The notes under the pieces were generated by a model. That model did not search any database and was not told where the DNA came from. It worked only from the letters and a program-made list of their open reading frames with translations. Position numbers and translations under genes: made by a program. From JAPUME01 sp027294185 (lineage in GTDB: Bacteria; Acidobacteriota; Terriglobia; UBA7540; JAPUME01), in contig CAUVWZ020000002.1 of the NCBI GenBank assembly GCA_963555835.3, positions 2,480,001 to 2,544,000 of the forward strand: DNA of 64,000 nt, read 5' to 3'. Position 1 is the first letter of the stretch; every line of letters begins with the position of its first letter. Positions 8,104 through 18,079 of this stretch are shown here, one piece after another.

Positions 8104-8112
8104 TGGTATAAT
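8104..8112 (+). promoter_or_regulatory. Extended -10 promoter for the PhoD-like gene
   Basis: TGGTATAAT, an extended -10 (TGn plus TATAAT at 8107-8112), lies 28 bases before the ATG at 8141. No good -35 is visible, as is common for extended -10 promoters. Confidence 0.45.
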
Positions 8113-8140
8113 CAGGCCCATTCCCCGGGAGTGTGCCGCC

Positions 8141-10573
8141 ATGAATGAATCCAGGAAACCTGAAGTCCGTCTGAGCCGCCGGTCGCTTTTGAAAGGCGCC
8201 GCCGGGGGACTGGTGGGAACCACGCTGGCCGATACCCTCCGAGGTCTCGCGCCGCAAGAGAAGTCCGCTGCTCTTCGCCTTCCCGCAAACTTCAAGTGGG
8301 AAGCCGTGGAAAATTCCCCCGCGAATGTTACCCGAACCTGGCTGGGACGGAATTTCTGGGCCAACCGTTTGCAGGACTGGCGGCTGCATGAGGGAAGGTT
8401 CGAATGTCTGGCGGGCGAGTCGGGAAGCGACGTGAGAACCATCGCGATACTGACGCGGGAGATCGTGGCCGGGGCGATGCCGGGCTATCTTCAGGTTCGG
8501 GCCGGGATGATGGAGGATCAGGGCGGCGGCGGGTTTTGCGGTTTCCTGATCGGCGCCGGTGCGGGGAAGCTCGACTATCGCGCTGCGGCGCTGGTGCAGA
8601 AAGCTTCGGGGGTTGGTGGCGGAATTTTATGCACTTACGAAACCGACGGAAAAGTCCGCTTCCGTGAGCATACCAGTGAGGAAGCTCCGCTGGCATTTTC
8701 CGAGTTGCCCTCTGAGGAAGTCAGTGGTGGTGATTCGACTGCCGGAGTTGCCCAGGAAGTCCTGCTTCGCCTCGGTATGACTCCTACCGGGAAGAACAAA
8801 TTCGACCTGGTACTCTCGGCCTGGGACCCGGCGACGGGCCGCTTGCTTACCGGAGCGCGTCGCCGGAATGTCGGCGAGGCGGAAATCCTCGGCGGCATCG
8901 CGCTGCTGTCGTCGCCTGCGCGCCGTGTGGCGGGGGCTAGATTTTGGTTCCGCCACCTGCTGACCGCAGGAGAAAAGATCGCCAGGCACCCGGAACGCGC
9001 CCTGGGTCCGATTCTGGGGACGCTGTATTCGGTGAATGGCGAATCGCTGAAGCTTTCGGCGCAACTCGCGCCTGTCGGAGAAAGCGAGCCGCAACAGGTG
9101 AAGTTTGCCTACCGCGCTCCGGGCGGCGCATGGAGGGACGGCCCGGTGGCAACCCTGGAACCCGGTTTTACCGCGCAGTTTCAAGTGAAGAACTGGGATG
9201 GGACGCGAGCGTGGGAGTATCGTGTCGTCTATCCGATCGATGCCTCGAATCCTGCCACCTACACGGGGACCATTCAGAAGGATCCCGGAAAAACAAGAGC
9301 GCTTAAGATCGGGCTTCTCAGTTGCACGATTGCCGTGGCGCGTTCGCTCGAGGGAGGCGTCGGCGCGCCGGAGTTGCCGCAGGGAGAGCTGCTGGGAAGA
9401 TATACGGAGAAGAACTTCTACTTTCCCCATCGCAGGTTGGTCGAAAACCTGAGTCGCCACACCCCGGACCTGCTGGTCTTTGCCGGGGATCAGCTTTACG
9501 AAGGCAACCCGACGCGCCGGGACGGCGGTCTCGCGCCCACCCTCGATTACCTCTACAAGTGGTACCTGTGGGTCTGGTCTTTCCGAGAACTGACGCGAAA
9601 CACTCCGACGGTGATTCAGGTCGATGATCACGACGTTTATCACGGCAACCTGTGGGGAAACGGCGGACGGCTGGCGCCCGAACGCGACCAGAATCGAGGC
9701 GGGTATCGCTGCCGGGGTGATTTCGTGAATATCGTGCAGCGGACTCAGTGCGGCCACAACCCGGAGCCCTACGACCCCACGCGGGTCGATCAGGACATCA
9801 GCGTCTACTACTGCGCCTTCCGCTACGGCGGGGTGAGCTTCGCGCTCATCGAGGACCGTAAGTTCAAGACCTCACCTCTGCAGGGGAGTGATCTCGACGT
9901 TCACGAAGCTGAGTTGCTCGGGGAACGGCAGGAGAACTTCCTGGAAGCGTGGGCGAAGGATTGGGACGACGTCTCCGCCAAGGTCTGTCTGACGCAGTCG
10001 CTTTTCGGCTGTCTGCAGACCTCTCCGGCAGGGAAACCGCTGATGGATTTCGACGCCAACGGCTACCCGAAGCTGGGAAGGGACCGTGCCGTTGAGCTGC
10101 TGCGGCAGGCGCGGGCGCTGGTGCTGGCGGGGGATCAGCACCTGGGGACGCTCGTGCGGCACGGCCTTGAGACCTACACCGATGCCGTGGTTCAGTTCAC
10201 CGGCCCGGCGGCGGGGTCGAGCTGGCAGCGGTGGTTTGAACCTCGAGACCCGCTGCCGAATCCTTCCGCCACGCCCAACACGGGTGATTTTACGGATGCC
10301 TATGGCAACAAAGTGCGTGTACTGGCCGTTGCCAATCCGAAAGTGAGCTTTGCCGAGTATCGCAGACAGCGAAAGGGTCGCGGACAGGGACTGGGCGACC
10401 GGCGCCTCAAGAGCGAAGGCTACGGAATGATCCGGGTGGAACATGAGGCAAAACGGTTCGTCATCGAGTGCTGGCCGTGGACGGTGGACCCCAACGCCGC
10501 CGCCGCCCGCCAGTTTCCCGGCTGGCCTTACATTTTGCCGTTCGACAAGTGCGCCGGGGAAACAAAAGGCTGA
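8141..10573 (+). CDS. Secreted PhoD-like alkaline phosphatase/metallophosphatase
   Basis: An 810-residue exported enzyme with a twin-arginine signal (L-S-R-R-S-L-L-K-G-A-A, residues 11-21). The N-terminal half is a lectin-like/beta domain (residues about 50-290) and the C-terminal part is a PhoD-type metallophosphatase. Metal motifs include F-A-G-D-Q-L-Y, V-D-D-H-D-V-Y-H-G-N and A-G-D-Q-H-L-G-T. Start ATG 8141 is chosen over an upstream in-frame ATG at 8078 because the promoter -10 lies between them. PhoD enzymes hydrolyse phosphate mono- and diesters outside the cell, but the substrate is unknown here. Confidence 0.85.
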   Translation: MNESRKPEVRLSRRSLLKGAAGGLVGTTLADTLRGLAPQEKSAALRLPANFKWEAVENSPANVTRTWLGRNFWANRLQDWRLHEGRFECLAGESGSDVRTIAILTREIVAGAMPGYLQVRAGMMEDQGGGGFCGFLIGAGAGKLDYRAAALVQKASGVGGGILCTYETDGKVRFREHTSEEAPLAFSELPSEEVSGGDSTAGVAQEVLLRLGMTPTGKNKFDLVLSAWDPATGRLLTGARRRNVGEAEILGGIALLSSPARRVAGARFWFRHLLTAGEKIARHPERALGPILGTLYSVNGESLKLSAQLAPVGESEPQQVKFAYRAPGGAWRDGPVATLEPGFTAQFQVKNWDGTRAWEYRVVYPIDASNPATYTGTIQKDPGKTRALKIGLLSCTIAVARSLEGGVGAPELPQGELLGRYTEKNFYFPHRRLVENLSRHTPDLLVFAGDQLYEGNPTRRDGGLAPTLDYLYKWYLWVWSFRELTRNTPTVIQVDDHDVYHGNLWGNGGRLAPERDQNRGGYRCRGDFVNIVQRTQCGHNPEPYDPTRVDQDISVYYCAFRYGGVSFALIEDRKFKTSPLQGSDLDVHEAELLGERQENFLEAWAKDWDDVSAKVCLTQSLFGCLQTSPAGKPLMDFDANGYPKLGRDRAVELLRQARALVLAGDQHLGTLVRHGLETYTDAVVQFTGPAAGSSWQRWFEPRDPLPNPSATPNTGDFTDAYGNKVRVLAVANPKVSFAEYRRQRKGRGQGLGDRRLKSEGYGMIRVEHEAKRFVIECWPWTVDPNAAAARQFPGWPYILPFDKCAGETKG

Positions 10574-10665
10574 GGCCGGATTTCCTGATTCGCTTCCCTC
10601 TTGGCCTGGGGCTTAAATTCAGTTATTCTTGAGGGAAACTTAGCCCGAAAAGGGCGCGGAAGCCA

Positions 10666-13281
10666 ATGCGAAAACATAGGAACAGTCGGGTTCTGGTAAT
10701 CCTCTGCTGCCTGGCGATTTTTTCCATCCTGGCAATCCTGCGTGCTGAGGAAAAGGAGAGGGCGCTCCCCGCGGCGGCCAGGGAGAGAGTTGATTTCGAG
10801 CGAGACATCGCTCCCCTCTTCGCTGCCCAGTGCCAATCCTGCCACGGCGTGGAACAGCAGTTGAGCGGGCTGCGCCTCGACCGGCGCGCCGACGCCATGG
10901 CGGGGGGATACTCAGGTCCCGTCATACTGCCCGGCGACAGCGCCGGAAGCCGGCTGATTCAACTGGTGGCAGGCCTCGAGAAAGACCTGGTCATGCCGAT
11001 GGTCGGGGAACGGCTGACCGCAGGACAGGTCGGCCTGCTGCGGGCCTGGATTGATCAGGGAGCCGATTGGCCCGAACAGGCAGCCTCAGCGAAAGAGCAG
11101 GAGGAAGCAAGACCGACCCACGACCACTGGGCCTTCAACGCTCCCGTGAAGTCGGAATTTCCGAAAGTCAGCAACCCCGCATGGGTCAGGAATCCCATCG
11201 ACGCCTTTGTGCTGGGGCGGCTGGAGGAGGAAGGAATCGATTCCTCACCGGAGGCCGGCGGCGCGGCTCTGATTCGCCGCTTGAGTCTCGACCTGACCGG
11301 CTTGCCGCCGACGCCCGCGGAGTTGGCTGATTTTCTGAACGACAGGCGGCCGGACGCCTATGAACGCCTCGTCGACCGCCTGCTTGCCTCGCCCCACTAC
11401 GGGGAAAAGTGGGCGCGTCACTGGCTGGACCTGGCGCACTATGCCGATAGTGACGGGTATGAAAAGGACCTCCCCCGGCCCCACGCCTGGCGTTGGCGAA
11501 ACTGGGTCATCGAGGCGCTGAATGGCAACATGCCCTTCGATCAGTTCACCATGGAGCAGGTTGCCGGCGACCTGCTGCCCGATGCCACGGTCGAACAGAG
11601 GGTCGCCACGGGATTTTTCCGCAACACGCTGACCAACCGCGAGGCAGGGACCTCCCGCGAAGAGTTTCGCGTCGAGCAGGTGTTGAACCGCACCGAGACT
11701 CTGGGTACGGTTTGGCTGGGCCTGACGGTGGGTTGCGCGCGCTGCCACGACCACAAATACGACCCAATTTCTCAGAAGGACTTCTACCAGCTTTCGGCCT
11801 TTTTCAACTCCGCGCAGGAAACCAATATCGACGCTCCTCTTGGGGGTGAGATGGGCCCCTACCTTCAGGCGAAACCCGTATACGACCGCCGGGTGCGCGA
11901 GCTTCTGGCCGACCACGGCGTGCCGGAACTTCAGGTTCCCTGGGAGCGGGGATTGCTTGAAGCCGAGGAGAACCCTGGCGCGAATCTCGAATTGGACAAC
12001 ACCCTGACGGAAATCAAGGTGAACATCGACCGCGCCGTGGAGTTGCTGCGGCAGAATCCTTCCGAGCGTCGGGAGCATCGAGCCCACGACCTCACGCGAT
12101 TCTTCATCCGCGCCTATGGACAGGTGGTCAGCAAAGAACGCTACAAGGAGTTGAAATTCGGGGAGCTCCGCGGGCAATGGGACGAGTTGCGCGCAGAATT
12201 CCCCGCCCTGAGCCAGGCGCAAACGATGATGCGCCGGCCCGAGGCGCGTAAGTCGCACGTCCTGAATCGCGGGAACTATGAGCAGCCGGGAATCGAGGTG
12301 CAGCCGCATGCCCCGGCCGTAATGCCTCCCTTGCGCGAGGGTGGTGAGCCGGCCCGGCTGCGGCTGGCCCGCTGGCTCGTGTCGCGCGAGAATCCGCTGA
12401 CGGCGCGCGTTACCGTCAACCGTATCTGGCAGGAGCTTTTCGGGCAGGGCTTGGTGAAAACTTCCGAGGACTTCGGCACCCGCGGCGACCCGCCTACTCA
12501 TCCGAGGCTGCTCGACTGGCTGGCGGTTGAATTCATGGACGGCGGCTGGGACATCAAGAAATTACAGAAGCTGATCGTAACCTCGGCCACTTACCGGCAG
12601 TCATCGAACACACGCCGGGAGCTTCAGGAGCGCGATCCCAATAACCAATTATTGGCACGGCAGGCGCGCCTGCGCTTGTCGGCGGAGCTGGTGCGGGATG
12701 CGACGCTCGCGGCCAGCGGGTTGCTGAGCCTGAGGCTCGGCGGCAAGAGCGTGCGCCCGCCGCTGCCTGCGGGGGTGTTCGAGCTTGGCTACGGCGGAAG
12801 GCGTTGGGAGGTGACCGAGGGAGTTGACCAATACCGCCGCGGTCTATACCTACAGTTCCGGCGAACCACGCCCTACCCGCAACTGGTAACCTTTGACGCC
12901 CCCGACTCGCTGTTGGCCTGCAGCCGGCGCGAGCGTTCGACCACACCGCTTCAGGCCCTGAACCTGCTGAATGATCCGGTGTTCGTGGATGCGGCGCGGG
13001 CGCTGGCCGTGCGCGTGCTGCGGGAGGAGCGGGGGAGTCTCGGTGAGAAGATTGACTACGCCTATCGCCTCTGCCTGGCCCGTTCGCCCCGTCCATCCGA
13101 AACAGATCGTTTGATCGAATACTTCCGGCAGCAGCAAGAAGCGCTTGAGCGGGAATCGGGATTAGTCAAGGAGCGGTTCCCTTTGGAAAATATGGAAGGA
13201 ATCGATCCGGCGGAGGCGGCGGCCTGGGTCGGTGTGGGCCGTGTGCTGCTGAATTTGGAAGAGTTCATTACACGGGGATAG
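10666..13281 (+). CDS. DUF1549/DUF1553 cytochrome c-domain protein
   Basis: An 871-residue exported protein with the standard planctomycete-type layout. There is a signal peptide (residues 6-28), a PSCyt1 cytochrome c domain with C-Q-S-C-H near residue 60, a PSCyt2 (DUF1549) domain around residues 165-370 including a second haem-like motif C-A-R-C-H, then PSD1 (DUF1553) to the end. It is followed after three bases by a DUF1501 gene. In known genomes this pair is linked to breakdown of complex sulfated or other polysaccharides, but the biochemical role is undefined. C-terminal L-E-E-F-I-T-R-G is typical. Confidence 0.9.
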   Translation: MRKHRNSRVLVILCCLAIFSILAILRAEEKERALPAAARERVDFERDIAPLFAAQCQSCHGVEQQLSGLRLDRRADAMAGGYSGPVILPGDSAGSRLIQLVAGLEKDLVMPMVGERLTAGQVGLLRAWIDQGADWPEQAASAKEQEEARPTHDHWAFNAPVKSEFPKVSNPAWVRNPIDAFVLGRLEEEGIDSSPEAGGAALIRRLSLDLTGLPPTPAELADFLNDRRPDAYERLVDRLLASPHYGEKWARHWLDLAHYADSDGYEKDLPRPHAWRWRNWVIEALNGNMPFDQFTMEQVAGDLLPDATVEQRVATGFFRNTLTNREAGTSREEFRVEQVLNRTETLGTVWLGLTVGCARCHDHKYDPISQKDFYQLSAFFNSAQETNIDAPLGGEMGPYLQAKPVYDRRVRELLADHGVPELQVPWERGLLEAEENPGANLELDNTLTEIKVNIDRAVELLRQNPSERREHRAHDLTRFFIRAYGQVVSKERYKELKFGELRGQWDELRAEFPALSQAQTMMRRPEARKSHVLNRGNYEQPGIEVQPHAPAVMPPLREGGEPARLRLARWLVSRENPLTARVTVNRIWQELFGQGLVKTSEDFGTRGDPPTHPRLLDWLAVEFMDGGWDIKKLQKLIVTSATYRQSSNTRRELQERDPNNQLLARQARLRLSAELVRDATLAASGLLSLRLGGKSVRPPLPAGVFELGYGGRRWEVTEGVDQYRRGLYLQFRRTTPYPQLVTFDAPDSLLACSRRERSTTPLQALNLLNDPVFVDAARALAVRVLREERGSLGEKIDYAYRLCLARSPRPSETDRLIEYFRQQQEALERESGLVKERFPLENMEGIDPAEAAAWVGVGRVLLNLEEFITRG

Positions 13282-13284
13282 CCG

Positions 13285-14757
13285 ATGGAATTTAACTTGC
13301 CGGGTTTCAAGAATTTCAAAGATTTCAAACGGATTCAGACGCGGCGGAGTTTCTTTACCCAATGCGCCGGGGGAACCGGCCTTGCCGCGTTGTGGACTCT
13401 GCTGGCCCAGGATGGACTCACCGCCAAAGCCAGACAGGGATCGGCCCCCGTAAATCCGCTGGCGCCCCGCGGGCCCCATTTTGCGCCCAAGGCCAAGAAC
13501 GTCATCTTCCTGTTCATGGCGGGGGCTCCGAGCCAGATCGATCTCTTCGATCCGAAGCCCGAGATGCAAAAGTGGGAGGGCACCTCGCTTCCTCCTTCGA
13601 TCACGAAGGATTTGAAACTGGCCTTCATCAAACCGACGGCCAAGGTCTGGGCCAGCCCGCGAGTGTTCACACGGCACGGCTCCTCGGGAATGGAGTTTTG
13701 CGATTGGCTGCCCCACACGGCAAAGCACGCCGACGACATCTGCATGATCCGCTCGATGTATACCGAGCAGTTCAACCATCACCCGGGGCAGTTGATGATG
13801 AGCTGCGGCACGCCCCTGGTGGGGCGGCCCTCGATGGGAGCCTGGGTCACCTACGGGCTGGGAAGCGAATCGCAAACCCTGCCCGGCTTCGTGGTGCTGA
13901 GCTCGGGTCGGGGGACCAGCGCCGGCAGCGCCAACTGGGGAAGCGGCTTCCTGCCCTCGAGCCACCAGGGCGTTACCTTCCGCAACACGGGCGACCCGGT
14001 GCTCTACCTTTCGAATCCTCCCGGCTTCAGCAACGAAGATCAGCGGGCGACGCTTGACGCCATCGGAGACCTGAACGAGCAGAACTACGCCGAGACCGGG
14101 GACGTTGAGATTGCTTCGCGCATCGCCTCCTATGAGCTGGCCTTCCGCATGCAGTCGGCCGCGCCGGAGTTGTTGGATTTCTCCGCGGAATCGGCCTCGA
14201 CACTCGAGATGTATGGCGTCGAGGAAGGGACCCCCAAGCCATTCGCTGCCAACTGTCTGCTGGCGCGCCGCATGATCGAGCGCGGCGTTCGCTTCGTCGA
14301 AATTTTCCACGCCAGTTGGGACGATCACACGAACCTCCACAAGAGTCTCAAGAAGAATTGCGATATCACGGACCGTCCCATCGGCGCTCTGCTTACAGAC
14401 CTCAAGCAGCGCGGTTTGCTGGATGAGACGCTGGTCGTCTGGGGCGGCGAGTTCGGACGCACGCCGATGGTCGAGCACCGCATACCGGGCGAGGTGGAAA
14501 ACATGGGCCGCGACCATCATCCCTTCGCCTTCACCATGTGGGCGGCGGGCGGCGGCATCAAGGGCGGTCAGGTGGTGGGCAAGACCGACGAGTTCTGCCT
14601 GAACGTGATCGAGGACAAGATTCACGTCCATGACCTGCACGCCACCCTGCTCCATTGCCTGGGCCTGGACCATCTGAAGCTCACCTACCGCCATCAGGGC
14701 CGCGACTTCCGCCTGACCGACGTGGCAGGGAATGTGGTGCAAAAGTTGTTGGCTTGA
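13285..14757 (+). CDS. DUF1501 domain-containing secreted protein
   Basis: A 490-residue alkaline-phosphatase-superfamily-like DUF1501 protein. It has a twin-arginine signal (Q-T-R-R-S-F-F, residues about 17-23), N-V-I-F-L-F-M-A-G-A-P-S-Q-I-D-L-F-D-P-K at the start of the domain, and the later W-G-G-E-F-G-R-T-P motif that closes the metal-site region. It starts three bases after the DUF1553 stop with GGGGATAG upstream, so the two are one transcription unit. The pair acts together outside the cytoplasm; the reaction is unknown. Confidence 0.92.
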   Translation: MEFNLPGFKNFKDFKRIQTRRSFFTQCAGGTGLAALWTLLAQDGLTAKARQGSAPVNPLAPRGPHFAPKAKNVIFLFMAGAPSQIDLFDPKPEMQKWEGTSLPPSITKDLKLAFIKPTAKVWASPRVFTRHGSSGMEFCDWLPHTAKHADDICMIRSMYTEQFNHHPGQLMMSCGTPLVGRPSMGAWVTYGLGSESQTLPGFVVLSSGRGTSAGSANWGSGFLPSSHQGVTFRNTGDPVLYLSNPPGFSNEDQRATLDAIGDLNEQNYAETGDVEIASRIASYELAFRMQSAAPELLDFSAESASTLEMYGVEEGTPKPFAANCLLARRMIERGVRFVEIFHASWDDHTNLHKSLKKNCDITDRPIGALLTDLKQRGLLDETLVVWGGEFGRTPMVEHRIPGEVENMGRDHHPFAFTMWAAGGGIKGGQVVGKTDEFCLNVIEDKIHVHDLHATLLHCLGLDHLKLTYRHQGRDFRLTDVAGNVVQKLLA

Positions 14758-14961
14758 GAGATAGATCACGTTTACGACCCCAAACAGGTTGGTTACCTCC
14801 GTCACCTACTACAGAGTGGCATTCTTAATATCAATCGGTATTGTTTACCCGTGGTTTCAGATAAGATATGCTCCAGTGGGTTCTGTTCTAGAAAGGTCTT
14901 GCCTCGATTGTAAGGTGATATTGCGTGACTTTCTGCAATCTTAAAGCGGCGAGGGAATGCT

Positions 14962-16090
14962 ATGGTTAAAAAGCATTCGCGAAAACAGCCTGAATCAGTT
15001 GGGTCATATCACCCTGAAATGATCCCAGTCGAGAAGTTACGATTGGACGCCGAAAACCCTCGCCTTGCTTCTGGTAGGGGAGCTCAGGACAAACTGGGAC
15101 TGGTAAAGATTCTATGGATTGAAATGGATGTTGAAGAGATCGCACTATCCATCCTTGCGAATGGATTTCTCCGAGAGGAATCTCTCTTAGTTTTCGAGCC
15201 AGACAAAAAAAAGGAAAGAATACATTGTTGTGGAGGGAAATCGTCGCCTTGCTGCAGTTCTCCTCCTTCGTGATGAATCATTGCGGAATAAGGTAGGGGC
15301 AACAAAACTAGGCAAGCTTTCCGCACAAGAGTTCGACGCTCTTAATGAGCTGCCTGTTTCTATTTATCCTGACCGTAAGAGTCTGTGGAAATACACCGGC
15401 TTTCGGCATATCAACGGCCCTAAGCAATGGGATTCTTTCAGTAAGGCTAAGTACGTAGCGCATGTCCACGAATCTTATGGTTATGGTCTTGAAACAATTG
15501 CCAATACGATAGGTGATAGATTCAGGTACGTAGAAAGGATTTATCGTGGATACAAAGTTCTTCAGCAAGCGGAAGCCCAGTGTTCCTTTGATATAGAGGA
15601 TCGTGTCAAATTCAAGTTTGCTTTTTCGCACCTCTACACCGCGCTTGATGATAAGGAGTTTCGGAATTTCTTGGGTATAAGACCGGAGACTTCATTTAAG
15701 AACAACCCCGTACCTCGCAAGAAGCTGCAATACCTCTGTGAATTGATGACGTGGCTCTACGGTCAAAAATCAAGGAAGATTGAACCCGTCATTAGAACCC
15801 AGGCTAAGGACCTGTGGAGGCTTCAAGCGGTTATAAGTAAGCCGTCGTCTCTCTCAGCACTACGTTCCGGTTTGTCCTTGGACAGAGCCCACGATATTAG
15901 TTTGGGGGACAAGCGACGCTTTTCTGAGGGCTTAACAAGAGCGAAAGAGGAACTCCAACAGGCACGAGGAACGGCGATTGGATATCAAGGGGAAGATGAT
16001 CTTTTCGAAACAATACAAGACATCGTGAAGTTGTCAATGGACATAAGGGAAGATATGGATGTAAAGCGTCAGAAGAAAAGAAAGGTCTAA
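14962..16090 (+). CDS. ParB-like protein of a putative defence operon, frameshifted at an A8 run
   Basis: Two frames together encode a ParB/Srx-fold protein of about 375 residues. The first (14962-15273) gives P-V-E-K-L-R-L-D-A-E-N-P-R-L and A-L-S-I-L-A-N-G-F. The second (stop at 16090) gives V-V-E-G-N-R-R-L-A-A, the ParB box II (GxRR), then a helical region like a KorB/ParB linker. They meet at eight A bases (15205-15212). Removing one A joins them exactly (D-K-K-R-K-E-Y-I-V-V-E-G). This may be a real mutation, an assembly error, or transcriptional slippage, which A8 runs permit. A possible promoter (TTTACC-17-TATGCT) lies at 14844-14872. Base composition is more AT-rich than the flanks. Confidence 0.7.
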
Positions 16091-16103
16091 TAATGGATTG
16101 GCT

Positions 16104-16967
16104 ATGGTAATGGCTCCACCTGATCCCACAGATTGTTTACGCCTTGCCGATTGGATGGAGGTTGAAACCCTAGTGGCTCCGCAAAGAAGCGCTAGCCGAA
16201 CTGAGGTTCTATCCTTGCTAAGGATAGGAGCCGTGGGTGATCAGACAGACGAGGACCGGATTATACTCGATGCTTTCGGAGAATTGGAACGCCGATCAAT
16301 CGCCGCAGATTCAAGCTACCCATTCATTGTGGATGGTTCATTACTTACGCTTCGGAGCGACAATTGGCGCAATTATGCAGCATACGTTTTCTGCTTACTT
16401 GTGTCATATAAAGGGGTTCAAGAAGCTAGTGGCCTAAATCCTAAACGGCTATTCGAAGAGATCGCATCGATTGCGGCGCAGCGCTATCTTGTGGGACAGG
16501 CTCGGCACTTTGGCTTTCCTCGGCCCCGTCAATCCAAGTCGTTCGCGGGTGCCGTAAGTAATTTATGCCAAGAAATGCGTGAGGGGGAGGGATACCATGA
16601 TCCTGGCTATAAGCACGATGCCAAGGATGATGCTGTCGACATCATTGCATGGCGGCCATTCCAGGATAACCTTCCTGGCAAGATGCTTCTCTTCGGGCAA
16701 TGTGCGGCAGGGAGTGATTGGTATGGGAAGCGATCGGATCGTGATCCGAAAGCCTTTTGTGATATGTGGATGAAAAGACCGCCCGTTAGCCCAATGGTCA
16801 AAGCCTTCTTTATACCACATCGGCTTGAATCAGAGAGATGGGAGCACCTCGGACGCTATGCTGGAATTGTTTTTGATAGGTGCCGAATAGCATATTTTTC
16901 GCACGGTGAGGACAGCTATAGCAGGCATATTCGTTGGTCTGAATCAGTTTTGCGTAAGGCCCTATGA
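16104..16967 (+). CDS. Putative PD-(D/E)XK-type nuclease of the ParB-methyltransferase island
   Basis: A protein of about 287 residues with no family I can name with certainty. The middle holds D-D-A-V-D-I-I-A-W (around 16626-16652) followed about 16 residues later by L-L-F-G-Q-C-A-A-G (Q-C-A at 16698-16706) and W-Y-G-K. This spacing resembles the D...(E/Q)xK/C core of Mrr-like restriction nucleases; that is an inference. Start candidates are TTG 16098, ATG 16104 and ATG 16110, with no strong ribosome site. Its stop overlaps the methyltransferase ATG by four bases (ATGA), so the two are translationally coupled. A nuclease beside a methyltransferase suggests restriction-modification. Confidence 0.6.
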   Translation: MVMAPPDPTDCLRLADWMEVETLVAPQRSASRTEVLSLLRIGAVGDQTDEDRIILDAFGELERRSIAADSSYPFIVDGSLLTLRSDNWRNYAAYVFCLLVSYKGVQEASGLNPKRLFEEIASIAAQRYLVGQARHFGFPRPRQSKSFAGAVSNLCQEMREGEGYHDPGYKHDAKDDAVDIIAWRPFQDNLPGKMLLFGQCAAGSDWYGKRSDRDPKAFCDMWMKRPPVSPMVKAFFIPHRLESERWEHLGRYAGIVFDRCRIAYFSHGEDSYSRHIRWSESVLRKAL

Positions 16968-18079
16968 AAAACCACAGATTGCATGCACTGTGTCCATACT
17001 TCGCAATGTTTCCACCCAGCTTTGTTCGAGAGAATCTTTTAGCTCACACTAAACCTGGCGATGTGGTTTTAGATGGATTCTCTGGGCGGGGAACAACTCT
17101 GTTGGAATCACTCCTCAACGACCGAGATGCTATTGCATGCGACATTAACCCGGTGGCGTACTGTATTTCTGCAGCCAAGGCAAAACCTTTCCGGCTGACG
17201 CGGTTGCTTCGAGAGATTGATTCGCTGGAAACAGCCTATAAGCGTAGCTCACATAGTGGCCTAGAGAAGCAGCGCCGAGAGCTAACGCAGTTTTTTAGGC
17301 GTGCTTTTTATGCTGAAACCTTGCGCCAAATTGTTTTTCTTCGGGCACGGCTTAACTGGCGTGGCAATCTATTGCACAGATTTTTGAGTGCGCTGATTCT
17401 CGGTCACCTGCATGGGGAGATGAATAGATCGCAGAATTACCTCAGCAACCAGATGCCACACTCTATAAGCCCAAAACCGGAATATTCCCTCAAATATTGG
17501 CATGAGCGAAACCTTTGGTCACCAAGGCGGGACGTTTTTTCATTACTGCGACAACGAGCAGAATATAGACTTTCTGAGGGATTTGCCTCAAGGAAGAGTA
17601 GAGCCGCTTTGTGCGATGTACGTCAGATTGCAAAGAGATTCAAGAGTTATGCAAACCGAGTTGAGATTGTCATAACCTCCCCTCCATATCTTGATGTGAC
17701 CAACTTTGAAGAGGATCAATGGTTGAGGCTGTGGTTTCTCGGGGGCCGACCTTACCCCACCTACAATTTGGTATCCTCTGACGATCGGCACACGAGCACC
17801 AAGGAATATTGGGAGTTTCTCGCTGCCGCATGGCTTGGTATCAGACCCTTGCTAAAGCCAGCGGCAAAAGTGATATGTCGGATTGGGGCTAAAGGGCTTG
17901 ATCCGAATGAAATTACCACCCGAATGACAGAAAGTCTGAGAAGAGTTTGGCCGAAGATCGGGTTGCTTACTGACCCCGTTTGCACAGTATTGCCCTCAAG
18001 CCAAGCCAAGACTCTTTTACCTCAGTCAGTAGGTTGTAAGTTTGAGCTTGATCTGTCCTATGCCTTGCCGAGCCACTAA
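16964..18079 (+). CDS. DNA methyltransferase (N4-cytosine/N6-adenine type)
   Basis: A 371-residue SAM-dependent DNA methylase. Motif I is V-V-L-D-G-F-S-G-R-G-T-T near residues 33-44, followed by A-C-D-I-N-P-V-A (motif II-III region). The catalytic motif IV is S-P-P-Y at residues 239-242 (I-T-S-P-P-Y-L-D-V-T-N-F), the form usual in N4-cytosine enzymes. The order I then a long insert then IV suggests a target-recognition segment between them. It overlaps the putative nuclease by ATGA. It probably protects host DNA, with the nuclease or ParB-like protein sensing unmodified DNA (inference). Confidence 0.8.
   Translation: MKNHRLHALCPYFAMFPPSFVRENLLAHTKPGDVVLDGFSGRGTTLLESLLNDRDAIACDINPVAYCISAAKAKPFRLTRLLREIDSLETAYKRSSHSGLEKQRRELTQFFRRAFYAETLRQIVFLRARLNWRGNLLHRFLSALILGHLHGEMNRSQNYLSNQMPHSISPKPEYSLKYWHERNLWSPRRDVFSLLRQRAEYRLSEGFASRKSRAALCDVRQIAKRFKSYANRVEIVITSPPYLDVTNFEEDQWLRLWFLGGRPYPTYNLVSSDDRHTSTKEYWEFLAAAWLGIRPLLKPAAKVICRIGAKGLDPNEITTRMTESLRRVWPKIGLLTDPVCTVLPSSQAKTLLPQSVGCKFELDLSYALPSH

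Noticed and set aside
11245..12501. 418-codon minus-strand frame
   Set aside because: Antisense to the DUF1553 gene; shadow.
13162..14805. 547-codon minus-strand frame
   Set aside because: Antisense to DUF1501, with no domain motifs; shadow of the real gene.
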